DNA of 15,261 nt from DATGLE01 sp035294325 (lineage in GTDB: Bacteria; Chloroflexota; Ktedonobacteria; Ktedonobacterales; Ktedonobacteraceae), in NCBI GenBank assembly GCA_035294325.1, contig DATGLE010000229.1, positions 1-15,261 of the forward strand, given 5' to 3'. The translations under genes were made by a program, and so were the position numbers. How positions within the stretch are numbered: the stretch's first letter is position 1; every line of letters starts with the position of its first letter. Under the pieces are notes generated by a model. The model did not search any database. It saw only the letters and a list, made by a program, of their open reading frames with translations, and was not told the origin of the DNA. Of the stretch, positions 1-5,886 are shown one piece after another.

Positions 1-37
1 CAATCTGAGGCGGGCACAATCACAGACGTGCGCGGAG

Positions 38-142
38 AGACGCCCGCAAGGGGCGTCTCTACATTTTGGCGTGCGGCGCGGTTTCCGCTTTTGGCAAAAT
101 GTGGGGTATTCATTAATGTAGAGACGCCCCTTGCGGGCGTCT
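38..142. repeat. Double-REP (BIME-like) module, left copy flanking RAYT
   Basis: This 105-bp module holds two REP units in inverted orientation. The left one reads GACGCCCGCAAGGGGCGTC followed by TCTACATT; the right one is its reverse complement, AATGTAGA followed by GACGCCCCTTGCGGGCGTC. About 49 bp lie between them, including TTTTGGC/GCCAAAA-type pairing. Each REP is itself a hairpin with a short central loop. By eye the module is identical to 957-1061, so the two copies bracket the transposase gene as direct repeats 919 bp apart. The arrangement is what is known for BIMEs that RAYT enzymes recognise; that this RAYT acts on this sequence is inference. Confidence 0.85.
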
Positions 143-300
143 TACCCGGGGCGTCAGACCCGGGGCGTCGTGTATGCATGCGTCATGCATACGGGCGTCA
201 GACCCGGGGCCTCTCGCGTGCGCGCGTCTCACGGCAATGTAGAGACGCCCCTTGCGGGCGTCTTGTCCGGGGCGTCATGTGTGCGTGCGTTAAGCCGGCG
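143..300. repeat. Left-side remnant of the CGTC-phased array plus a single REP
   Basis: This stretch contains the same units as the big array right of the transposase: GGGGCGTC, CATGCATACGGGCGTC and AGACCCGGGGC. It also holds one copy (210-264) of a 55-bp unit ending in a single REP (236-264). That 55-bp unit recurs at 1113-1167 and 1319-1373 with a few mismatches. It shows that array material lies on both sides of the RAYT gene. No gene is supported here; open frames exist only because the repeat lacks stop codons. Confidence 0.75.
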
Positions 301-398
301 CGCGCCCTGGATCCCGGCCCGTCTTTGAACATGGCCTATCCGGGGCTGGTTTTGCCAGAATTTGTGTATGTATATGTGGAAAGAAGAAGGTGAATATC

Positions 399-887
399 AT
401 GGGTCATCGGCATGTCAATCTTGACCGTTTTCGTGGGCGCTCTATCCGGCTGCCAAACCGTGATTACCGCTCGCCTGGAGCTTATTTCGTTACTATCTGC
501 GCCTATGGGAGACAGACAATCTTTGAGACTCCAGCCCTACGTGTATTGTTACAAGAGCATTGGTTAGCTTTGCCAGAGCGGTTTCCAACCGTAAGGTTGG
601 ATGAATTTGTAATTATGCCCGATCATCTCCATTTCATATTGTGGCTTGAAGGTCAGCAATCTACGAATCCTCGGTTGAGCGAGGTAATCGGAGCATATAA
701 ATCACTTGTAGCAGTTGCCTGGATTAAGCATGTTGAAAATAATGAACTGAATTGTTCCGCTCGCGTCTGGCAAAAAGGATATTACGAACGGGTTGTGCGT
801 CAAGATGAATTGGACCAGACCCGGTACTATATCCGTACCAATCCATTGAAACTGATGCCCTCATCCTATTTGGAATCAGAGCAATAG
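399..887 (+). CDS. REP-associated tyrosine transposase (RAYT, IS200/Y1-like)
   Basis: This 162-aa protein belongs to the HUH/Y1 transposase superfamily. It opens with the N-terminal pattern seen in RAYTs (RSIRLPNRDYRSPGAYFVTI, about residues 14-33). The HUH metal site is MPDHLH (H76 and H78). The C-terminal block VWQKGYYERVVR (123-134) supplies the candidate nucleophile, Y128 or Y129, followed by IRTNP (145-149). Such enzymes cut and join single-stranded REP/BIME hairpins, and many are single-copy domesticated genes. ATG at 399 is preferred over the in-frame GTG at 390, because AGAAGG at 385-390 sits 8 nt upstream of the ATG. The GC content is visibly lower than in neighbouring genes, suggesting a separate origin. 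All catalytic motifs are present and the frame is intact, so it may be active. It has no accessory TnpB-like gene. Confidence 0.9.
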   Translation: MGHRHVNLDRFRGRSIRLPNRDYRSPGAYFVTICAYGRQTIFETPALRVLLQEHWLALPERFPTVRLDEFVIMPDHLHFILWLEGQQSTNPRLSEVIGAYKSLVAVAWIKHVENNELNCSARVWQKGYYERVVRQDELDQTRYYIRTNPLKLMPSSYLESEQ

Positions 888-956
888 GGCATGTTGTGGT
901 TATCCGAGTAAGACGCGCGCATTCTGAGAGACGCGCGGTGAGACGCCCGCCTTCAC

Positions 957-1061
957 AGACGCCCGCAAGGGGCGTCTCTACATTTTGGCGTGCGGCGCGG
1001 TTTCCGCTTTTGGCAAAATGTGGGGTATTCATTAATGTAGAGACGCCCCTTGCGGGCGTCT
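957..1061. repeat. Double-REP (BIME-like) module, right copy flanking RAYT
   Basis: Second copy of the 105-bp module, matching 38-142 at every base I compared and in the same orientation. It starts 69 bp after the RAYT stop codon. The 69-bp gap (888-956) is itself rich in GAGACGC/GACGCGCG fragments that look like degenerate REP pieces. Identity between the copies implies recent duplication or ongoing gene conversion. The pair could also recombine and delete the transposase gene. Confidence 0.85.
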
Positions 1062-1138
1062 CACCGGGGCGTCGTGTATGCCTGCGTCATGCATACGGGC
1101 GTCAGACCGGGGCCTCTGGCGTGCGCGCCCCTCACGGC

Positions 1139-1167
1139 AATGTAGAGACGCCCCTTGCGGGCGTCTT
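1139..1167 (+). repeat. Single REP inside the array
   Basis: A 29-bp REP unit, AATGTAGAGACGCC followed by CCTTGCGGGCGTCTT, sits within the array. It is the same as the right half of the double-REP modules and as 236-264 and 1345-1373. The pairing arms are GACGCCC and GGGCGTC. All solo copies in the array have the same orientation. Confidence 0.8.
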
Positions 1168-1344
1168 GTATACGGGCGTCTCACCGGGGCGTCATGCATG
1201 CGGGCGTCTTGTATACGGGCGTCTCACCGGGGCGTCGTGTATGCCTGCGTCATGCATACGGGCGTCATGCCGGGGCGTCATGCATGCACGCGTCATGCAT
1301 ACGGGCGTCTCACCGGGTCCTCTGGCGTGCGCGCCCCTCACGAC

Positions 1345-1373
1345 AATGTAGAGACGCCCCTTGCGGGCGTCTT
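1345..1373 (+). repeat. Single REP inside the array
   Basis: Third solo copy of the 29-bp REP. It is embedded in a 55-bp block (1319-1373) that repeats 1113-1167 with about three differences. As in the earlier copy, it is followed by GTATACGGGCGTC, so block and array units have been copied together. Confidence 0.8.
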
Positions 1374-1690
1374 GTATACGGGCGTCATGCCGGGGCGTCG
1401 TGTATGCGCGCGTCTTGCATGCCTGCGTCATGCATACGGGCGTCAGACCCGGGGCGTCGTGTATGCCTGCGTCATGCATGCGCGCGTCAGACCGGGGCGT
1501 CTTGCATGTGGGCGTCATGCATACGGGCGTCAGACCGGGGCGTCTTGCATGCATGCGTCATGCATACGGGCGTCTCACCGGGGCGTCTTGCATGCATGCA
1601 TCATGCATACGGGCGTCAGACCCGGGGCGTCATGCATACGGGCGTCATGCCGGGGCGTCAGACCGGGGCGTCATGCATGCGCGCGTCTTG

Positions 1691-3169
1691 CTATCCGATC
1701 AACGTTTGCAACGTGTCCCACAGGTCGCGGATATCCTGCTCGGTGGTGCGCAGGTTGCCGATTGCCACGCGCATCGTGAACTTGCCGCGCAGCTTTGTGT
1801 GCGAGAGGAAGAAGCTGCCAGCGGCATTGATCTGGTTCATGAGGCGTTCGTTGAGCGCGTCCAACTGCGCCTCATCGTCCATGCCGCGCGGGTGCACACG
1901 GAAGCAGACCAGGCTGAACGGAGCCGGCGCCATCAGTTCGAAGTCGGGCGATGCCTCGATCCACAGGCGCAGCATCTGCGCCAGGCGGATATGCTCACGG
2001 ATACGGGCCGCGATCCCCTCCTGCCCGAAGTAGCGCAGGACCATCCACAACTTGAGCGCGCGGAAGCGCCTTCCCAGCGCGGTCCCGTAGTCCATCAGGT
2101 TCGGCACCGTCTCACCATTGCTCTCGTCGTTGCGCAGATACTCGGGCAGCAGGCTAAAGGCTGCCCTGACCACCTCCGGTTTGCGCGTATAGAACACACT
2201 GCAATCGATGGGAGTGAAGAGCCATTTGTGCGGGTTGACGATCAGCGAGTCGGCGCGCTCGCAGCCGGCCAGCACCCAGCGCATCTCGGGATCGATGGCC
2301 GCCGGTCCGCCGTAGGAGCCGTCGACGTGCAGCCAGAGGCCGTGGCGCTCGCAGATATCGGCGATGCGGGGCACCGGATCGATGCTGCTGGTCGAGGTTG
2401 TGCCCACCGTCGCCACCACCGCGAAGGGGAGCCAGCCCGCTGCTTTATCCTCCTCTATCGCCTGTTCGAGCTGCCGCACGTCCATGCGAAAATCGTCATC
2501 CGCCGGGATCTTGCGCAGGCCCTCCTGGCCGATGCCCAGCACAATCGCTGCCTTCTCCACCGATGAATGCGCCTCCTGCGAGGTATAGGCGCGCAGGCGC
2601 GGCACCTCCGCGCGCCCGCTCATGCCGCGCTGCCGAATGGCAAGATCGGGGATCGCCTCCCGCGCCGCCGCCAGCGCGTAGAGCACGCCGGAGGAGGCGG
2701 TATCGTTGATAACGCCGAAGAGCGGCTCTGGCAGGCCAAGCAGTTGGCGCAGCCAGTCGAGCGTGACCTGCTCCAGTTCGGTTGCCGCCGGTGAGGTGCG
2801 CCAGAGCATGGCGTTGACGTTGAGGGCGGCGCAAAGCATCTCGCCCAGGATGCCGGGGCCGGAGCCGGTGATGGCGAAATAGGCCAGGAACCCCGGCGAG
2901 TTCCAGTGCGTGATACCGGGCATGATGACGCGGTTGAAGTCGGAAAGCACTTTCTCCATCGGCTCCGGTTTTGTGGGCGGCTGCGCGGGCAGCGCGCGGC
3001 GCGTCGCCCCCGGCTCGACCTGAGAGAGCACGGGATAGTTGCCGACGTGCGTCATATACTCGGCGATCCAGTCCACTACCTGGTGGCCGTAGCGACGAAA
3101 CGCCTCCGCCTCCATATCGCCTACCGCCTCGGGCTGCTGGGCCGCATCCAACGCTTTACGATCTTCCAT
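1691..3169 (-). CDS. Group II PLP-dependent decarboxylase (aromatic-L-amino-acid decarboxylase family)
   Basis: This 492-aa cytosolic enzyme of PLP fold type I is predicted to decarboxylate an aromatic or similar amino acid to the amine. Visible hallmarks are AHSSVEK with the PLP-stacking His (H201), HVDGSYGG with the Asp that pairs with the pyridine nitrogen (D283), and NPHKWLF with the Schiff-base lysine (K315). LPEYLRND has a tyrosine (Y344) at the position of DDC Tyr332. That tyrosine favours decarboxylation; in plant aldehyde synthases it is Phe. LGRRFRALKLW (365-375) is a typical family block. HVDGSYGG differs from the usual HVDAAYAG, so substrate preference is open. Length and C-terminus (VAIGNLRTTEQDI...) are complete. 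An AAAGGAG site lies 8 nt before the ATG. The gene stands alone, converges on the repeat array, and has no visible transporter partner. Confidence 0.9.
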   Translation of the reverse strand: MEDRKALDAAQQPEAVGDMEAEAFRRYGHQVVDWIAEYMTHVGNYPVLSQVEPGATRRALPAQPPTKPEPMEKVLSDFNRVIMPGITHWNSPGFLAYFAITGSGPGILGEMLCAALNVNAMLWRTSPAATELEQVTLDWLRQLLGLPEPLFGVINDTASSGVLYALAAAREAIPDLAIRQRGMSGRAEVPRLRAYTSQEAHSSVEKAAIVLGIGQEGLRKIPADDDFRMDVRQLEQAIEEDKAAGWLPFAVVATVGTTSTSSIDPVPRIADICERHGLWLHVDGSYGGPAAIDPEMRWVLAGCERADSLIVNPHKWLFTPIDCSVFYTRKPEVVRAAFSLLPEYLRNDESNGETVPNLMDYGTALGRRFRALKLWMVLRYFGQEGIAARIREHIRLAQMLRLWIEASPDFELMAPAPFSLVCFRVHPRGMDDEAQLDALNERLMNQINAAGSFFLSHTKLRGKFTMRVAIGNLRTTEQDIRDLWDTLQTLIG

Positions 3170-3240
3170 GTTTCTCGCTCCTTTACTCTCAGAGGGTGCC
3201 GGGAACCAGCTCCCCCCCTCAAATTATCTCGTTTATATAC

Positions 3241-3269
3241 ATTATAGCATGCAATATAAGCATATCCAA
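3241..3269 (-). promoter_or_regulatory. Sigma70-type promoter of the decarboxylase gene
   Basis: On the minus strand, TTGGAT (3264-3269) is followed after exactly 17 bp by a consensus TATAAT (3241-3246). The surrounding DNA is strongly AT-rich compared with the rest of the window. Transcription would begin near 3234 and give a leader of about 65 nt ending in the AAAGGAG ribosome site of the decarboxylase. Confidence 0.7.
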
Positions 3270-3314
3270 TTGTATGATACACAAGATGTAGCAGAACTTT
3301 ACATAAGGTTTATA

Positions 3315-3387
3315 GATACCAAACGGGCGGGCTTGCGCCGCAGACGCCCCGGCGGGGAAGAGACCCGGGGCGGCGCGGCGCCCCTAC
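3315..3387. repeat. 73-bp GATACC...CCCCTAC repeat, copy A
   Basis: The repeat begins GATACCAAACGGGCGGGC and ends GGCGCGGCGCCCCTAC. The second copy at 3533-3605 differs by one base that I can see. The CCCCTAC end matches the ends of the inverted repeat at 9647-9809, so both belong to the same GTAGGGG-type family. It lies upstream of the decarboxylase promoter and is non-coding as far as I can tell. Confidence 0.75.
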
Positions 3388-3524
3388 GGCTTCCCGGCAT
3401 GGCTCTCAATTGCCGGGCCTGGTTTATCCTCCTGAACCGTCCCGGCAATCGCGACGGCTTCCCGGCATGGCTCTCAATTGCCGGGCCTGGTTTATTCTCC
3501 TTGAACCGTCCCGACAATCGCGCA
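3388..3524. repeat. Tandem pair of 68/69-bp CCGGCAA hairpin repeats
   Basis: Two adjacent copies (3388-3455 and 3456-3524) both start GGCTTCCCGGCATGGCTC. Each contains CCCGGCA...TGCCGGG pairing and TTTATYCTCC, ending near CCCGRCAATCGCG. They differ by a few substitutions and a one-base indel. The pair sits between the two 73-bp repeats, so the 291-bp block 3315-3605 is a nested repeat cassette. Short open frames here come from repeat composition. Confidence 0.75.
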
Positions 3525-3532
3525 CGCTGCCT

Positions 3533-3605
3533 GATACCGAACGGGCGGGCTTGCGCCGCAGACGCCCCGGCGGGGAAGAGACCCGGGGCGGCGCGGCGCC
3601 CCTAC
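3533..3605. repeat. 73-bp GATACC...CCCCTAC repeat, copy B
   Basis: Near-identical direct copy of 3315-3387, differing at the base after GATACC. It closes the nested repeat cassette between the divergent-facing decarboxylase promoter and the end of the deacetylase gene. Confidence 0.75.
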
Positions 3606-3743
3606 AGGCCCGGCAATGGAGAGCCTTGCCGGGCCGGGGTGTCAGGGGCCATCATCGCGCGGTTCCGCACACATTAGATTACCGGTCTTGATTGTTCGCC
3701 TTCATCATTGCGCTCAGAATGACATTTGCTGTGCCCGGGACGT
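3606..3743. repeat. CCGGCAA hairpin and CATTCTGAGCG-type dispersed repeat
   Basis: GCCCGGCA (about 3608-3615) pairs with TGCCGGGC about ten bases later, another member of the CCGGCAA hairpin family. At 3699-3724 the minus strand reads TGTCATTCTGAGCGCAATGA, which resembles the CATTCTGAGCG repeats dispersed in many bacterial genomes. Being just downstream of the deacetylase stop codon, they form its 3' untranslated region. No U-rich terminator tail is seen. Confidence 0.45.
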
Positions 3744-4583
3744 TTACGGGATGCGGGCGAAGAGATCGTTTTCGCCCACGACATCGGGGCCAACGCGTGA
3801 GGCCGCCAGTTGATAGACCTCGGTGCTGCGCCACCTGCGCTGTACCTCCTCCGGCACATGCGCCAGCGCGGAGTTCGGATCCATCTGCGTGCGATGCATC
3901 GCCCATGAGCGGTCCTTGACCTCGTTCCAGCGCTCGACATCCAGCAGCACGCTGATCTGGTCGTCAGGAATGCCCAGGCGCTCAGGATCGAGGTGAGCGT
4001 AAGGGCTATCGGGATCCCCGGTTTGCAGCCACTCGGCCAGCATGAGGATATGCCGGCGGGCGAACGAGCTGTAATAGAGCTTGGAGACGGCATGAGGCAG
4101 CCCCAGCTCTGGATACTGCGCGCCGTCGGCGGCGGCATGGAAAGCGCCGGTGGTGTAGCGGTAGATAGCGATGTGATCGGGATGCCCATAGCCGCCCGTC
4201 TCATCGAACGTCACCATGACCTGGGGCCGAAACTGGCGAATGATGGCGACCAGTTTGCCGATCACCTCGGCTGCGCTCGCCTGCGCCAGCGAACGCGGAT
4301 CCTGGTTCTCAGGTGTGCCGGCCATGCCGGAATCACGGTAGCCCAGAAACCAGAGGTGGCGCACGCCCAGCACGTCCGCCGCCGCGCGCATCTCCTGCTC
4401 ACGAACCTCGCCCAGATTTTCGGGCGTCGCCAGAGCCGGGTCGGAGATCTCGCCAACCTCGCCGCGTGTGGCGCAGACGAGGCCCGTTTCAACGCCGGAT
4501 GCGCTGTATTGCAATAATGCGCCGCTGATAAGCCCCTCGTCATCGGGATGGGCAAAGACGCCAAGTAGTCGCTTCGTTGACAT
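3744..4583 (-). CDS. PIG-L / LmbE-family zinc de-N-acetylase
   Basis: This 279-aa soluble protein matches the LmbE (GlcNAc-PI de-N-acetylase) superfamily. The first zinc motif AHPDDE (H12, D15) follows a short hydrophobic beta strand. The last zinc histidine is in GGYGHPDH (H134, H137). Family members remove N-acetyl groups from GlcNAc-type conjugates; the group includes MshB and Mca of mycothiol metabolism and BshB of bacillithiol metabolism. The length and the GGYGHPDH block resemble the MshB/Mca branch, but I cannot assign a substrate. The C-terminal third (about 190-279) has the WNEVKDRSWAMHRTQ stretch and is typical for longer members. The ATG is preceded by AAGGGA about 10 nt upstream. 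It has its own promoter and no co-oriented neighbour, so context does not identify a thiol pathway. Confidence 0.85.
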   Translation of the reverse strand: MSTKRLLGVFAHPDDEGLISGALLQYSASGVETGLVCATRGEVGEISDPALATPENLGEVREQEMRAAADVLGVRHLWFLGYRDSGMAGTPENQDPRSLAQASAAEVIGKLVAIIRQFRPQVMVTFDETGGYGHPDHIAIYRYTTGAFHAAADGAQYPELGLPHAVSKLYYSSFARRHILMLAEWLQTGDPDSPYAHLDPERLGIPDDQISVLLDVERWNEVKDRSWAMHRTQMDPNSALAHVPEEVQRRWRSTEVYQLAASRVGPDVVGENDLFARIP

Positions 4584-4629
4584 GGTTCTTATTCCCTTTT
4601 ATGTATTACAATGAGGTCGTCACTTGAGA

Positions 4630-4659
4630 ACTGTAGCATGCGAGATAAAATGTTGTCAA
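4630..4659 (-). promoter_or_regulatory. Sigma70-type promoter of the LmbE-family gene
   Basis: On the minus strand a perfect TTGACA (4654-4659) is followed after 18 bp by TACAGT (4630-4635). The start point would fall near 4623, giving a leader of about 40 nt. The segment 4590-4750 is AT-rich and holds the divergent control region between this gene and phoU. Confidence 0.6.
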
Positions 4660-4738
4660 TTCTGGATACTTTTTATGCTTATCCTAAAGGAATAGAAGAT
4701 ACATTTAACATATAGACCTGTATTTTCCAGGATAAATG

Positions 4739-4747
4739 TGTTACACT
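4739..4747 (+). promoter_or_regulatory. Possible extended -10 element reading towards phoU
   Basis: TGTTACACT fits an extended -10 (TG-N-TACACT). No convincing -35 box lies 16-18 bp upstream. If used, it would give phoU a leader of about 380 nt containing all the hairpins from 4769 to 5076. Only weakly supported. Confidence 0.3.
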
Positions 4748-4768
4748 ATCCCTAGCTACCGGACATTC

Positions 4769-4785
4769 GCGCGGCTCCGCCGCGC
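4769..4785. repeat. GCGCGGC-TCC-GCCGCGC mini-hairpin
   Basis: Perfect 7-bp stem with a TCC loop, first module of the hairpin array in the LmbE/phoU divergent region. The same mini-hairpin occurs at 5060-5076, 7527-7543, 8461-8477 and 14257-14273, with different loops (GAA, TTC, GAA, TCT). Confidence 0.75.
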
Positions 4786-4791
4786 GGAGGG

Positions 4792-4846
4792 GAGAGGGTA
4801 TGCGGTGGGAAAGGCGCTGCCCGCCTTTCCCACCGCATACCCTCTC
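4792..4846. repeat. Perfect 25-bp stem hairpin with 5-nt loop
   Basis: The left arm, 4792-4816 (GAGAGGGTATGCGGTGGGAA then AGGCG), pairs without mismatch with 4822-4846 across a CTGCC loop. No U-tract follows on either strand, so it is not a standard intrinsic terminator. It is the first of three long stems in this intergenic region. Confidence 0.85.
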
Positions 4847-4867
4847 CCAGACGGGACCTCACGCGCG

Positions 4868-4890
4868 GGCCAGCGCCTCTGGCGCTGGCC
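4868..4890. repeat. GGCCAGCGCC hairpin, first copy
   Basis: A 10-bp perfect stem, GGCCAGCGCC-TCT-GGCGCTGGCC. Together with the preceding CTCTCCCAGACGGG and CCTCACGCGC it forms a block of about 75 bp (4832-4907). That block is repeated with changes at 4937-5013. Confidence 0.75.
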
Positions 4891-4895
4891 GGATA

Positions 4896-4950
4896 GAGTA
4901 TGTTGTGGGGAAAAATGAACGAAGCGCATTTTTCCTACCGCATACCCTCT
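4896..4950. repeat. Chimeric long hairpin with mismatched arms
   Basis: The left arm (GAGTATGTTGTGGGGAAAAA...) resembles the left arm of the third hairpin (5004-5050). The right arm (...TTTTTCCTACCGCATACCC) resembles the right arm of the first (4792-4846). The two arms still pair around AAAAATG/CATTTTT but carry mismatches further out. This is what a recombinant between two stem families would look like. Confidence 0.6.
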
Positions 4951-4973
4951 CCCAGACGGGGGCCTCACGCGCA

Positions 4974-4996
4974 GGCCAGCGCCAGAGACGCTGGCC
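4974..4996. repeat. GGCCAGCG hairpin, second copy
   Basis: GGCCAGCG and CGCTGGCC are separated by seven bases. It is the diverged duplicate of 4868-4890 and precedes the third long stem in the same relative place. Confidence 0.7.
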
Positions 4997-5003
4997 GGAA
5001 TTA

Positions 5004-5050
5004 AGTATGTTGTATGAAAATGCGCGCAGCGCATTTTCATACAACATACT
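5004..5050. repeat. Perfect 22-bp stem hairpin with 3-nt loop
   Basis: The left arm AGTATGTTGTATGAAAATGC plus GC (5004-5025) pairs perfectly with 5029-5050 around a GCA loop. The apical part (GAAAATGCGC/GCGCATTTTC) matches the cores of hairpins at 4896-4950, 7552-7604 and 8481-8541, while the base of the stem is different. Confidence 0.85.
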
Positions 5051-5059
5051 CTATCCCTG

Positions 5060-5076
5060 GTGCGGCGAAGCCGCAC
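5060..5076. repeat. GTGCGGC-GAA-GCCGCAC mini-hairpin before phoU
   Basis: Perfect 7-bp stem. Relative to the sister copies the outer pair is T-A instead of C-G, and both sides have changed together, so pairing is kept. It ends 54 bp before the phoU ATG and closes the hairpin array. Confidence 0.7.
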
Positions 5077-5130
5077 AAACGTCCGTCAGGGAGGAAGAGG
5101 ATCAAGCACAGCACACAAGGAGAGAACAAT

Positions 5131-5886
5131 ATGACAAGGACGGTGCTGGATAAAGAGCTGCAAGTATTGGATGAGCAGATCATACGCCTGGGAACGCTCG
5201 TCGATGAGGCGCTGGGCAACGCGCTGGAGGCCCTGGCAGATGGCGATCTGGCGAAAGCGGGCATGGTGATCGAGGGCGATAACCTGGTCGACAGCCTGCG
5301 CACCACCATCGAGGAGCACACGATTCGTCTCCTGACCTTGCAGCAGCCGCTCGGCGGGCGCGATCTGCGCTATCTCGCCTCGGCGCTCTCGATAGCCGGC
5401 GATCTTGAGCGCACCGGCGATGGAGCTGCCGGGATCGCGCAGAACATCCTGCGTATGGCTCCGCTGCGCAACAACACACTGCCACAGGTCGAGGTAGAGG
5501 GCAACAGCAAAGGCGGCGACACGCAGATCACCGAAGAATCGATCATGCGCGGCATCCTGGACCTGGGGAACGAAGCGCGCAGGGTATTGCAGGGCACGAT
5601 GAAGGCGTTCGCTGAGCGCGATGCAAAGAGCGCGCGCTACATCTGGGAGGAGGATGACGTTGTTGACGTGCGCTATCACCTGGTACGCCACGATCTGATG
5701 GCGATGATGACGGGCGCGCGCGCTATTCCCGCGCTGCAAAACGACTCGCTCATCCTCCAGCGCGCGACCTACCTGCTCTGGATCGCGCACAAACTGGAGC
5801 GCGTCGCCGACCACTGCACCAACATCTGCGAGCGCCTCGTCTTCACCATCGAAGGCGAGACCATCATAGAGACACTGAAGGAATAG
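5131..5886 (+). CDS. phoU: Phosphate signalling regulator PhoU
   Basis: This 251-aa protein has the two three-helix PhoU repeats of the usual family length. The metal-binding E/DxxxD signatures are visible: DNLVD with LERTGD in the first half, and EDDVVD with LERVADHCTNICE in the second. PhoU links the Pst phosphate transporter with the PhoR-type sensor kinase and restrains Pho regulon expression when phosphate is plentiful. It acts at the inner face of the membrane. The ATG at 5131 is preferred over upstream in-frame starts because AAGGAGA lies 7 nt before it and upstream codons fall in the hairpin array. A low-complexity insert (about 114-132, NNTLPQVEVEGNSKGGDTQ) separates the repeats. No pst or phoR gene is in the window, so this copy is unlinked here. 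Confidence 0.93.
   Translation: MTRTVLDKELQVLDEQIIRLGTLVDEALGNALEALADGDLAKAGMVIEGDNLVDSLRTTIEEHTIRLLTLQQPLGGRDLRYLASALSIAGDLERTGDGAAGIAQNILRMAPLRNNTLPQVEVEGNSKGGDTQITEESIMRGILDLGNEARRVLQGTMKAFAERDAKSARYIWEEDDVVDVRYHLVRHDLMAMMTGARAIPALQNDSLILQRATYLLWIAHKLERVADHCTNICERLVFTIEGETIIETLKE

Larger units (their letters stand above)
1062..1690. repeat. CGTC-phased tandem array, 43-bp (13+15+15) super-period
   Basis: About 630 bp are built almost entirely from short units that each begin with CGTC. I count roughly 37 CGTC tetramers from 1057 to 1687. Their spacing repeatedly runs 13, 15, 15, giving a 43-bp higher-order unit of the form GGGGCGTC-RTGTATGCC-TGCGTC-ATGCATACG-GGCGTC-AGACC. The 15-bp units carry self-complementary cores (ATGCAT, GCATGC, GTATAC). 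Two 55-bp blocks with a single REP (1113-1167 and 1319-1373, 206 bp apart) interrupt the rhythm. The array ends beside the decarboxylase stop codon at 1691. Long open frames through it on both strands are by-products of the repeat and are not called as genes. Confidence 0.85.

Noticed and set aside
390..398. GTG start for the RAYT at 390
   Set aside because: The GTG overlaps the AGAAGG ribosome site; the ATG at 399 has correct spacing from it.
1062..1690. CRISPR array
   Set aside because: Units are only 13-15 bp, there are no unique spacers of regular length, and no cas genes are present.
1078..2566. Several long open frames across the tandem array, some running into the decarboxylase gene
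   Set aside because: They translate the 15-bp repeat into Arg/Ala/Ser/Cys-rich strings, appear in more than one frame and on both strands, and run antisense to a clear enzyme gene.
4792..5050. Long hairpins as ordinary intrinsic terminators
   Set aside because: None is followed by a U-rich tract on either strand, and they lie between divergent gene starts rather than at gene ends.
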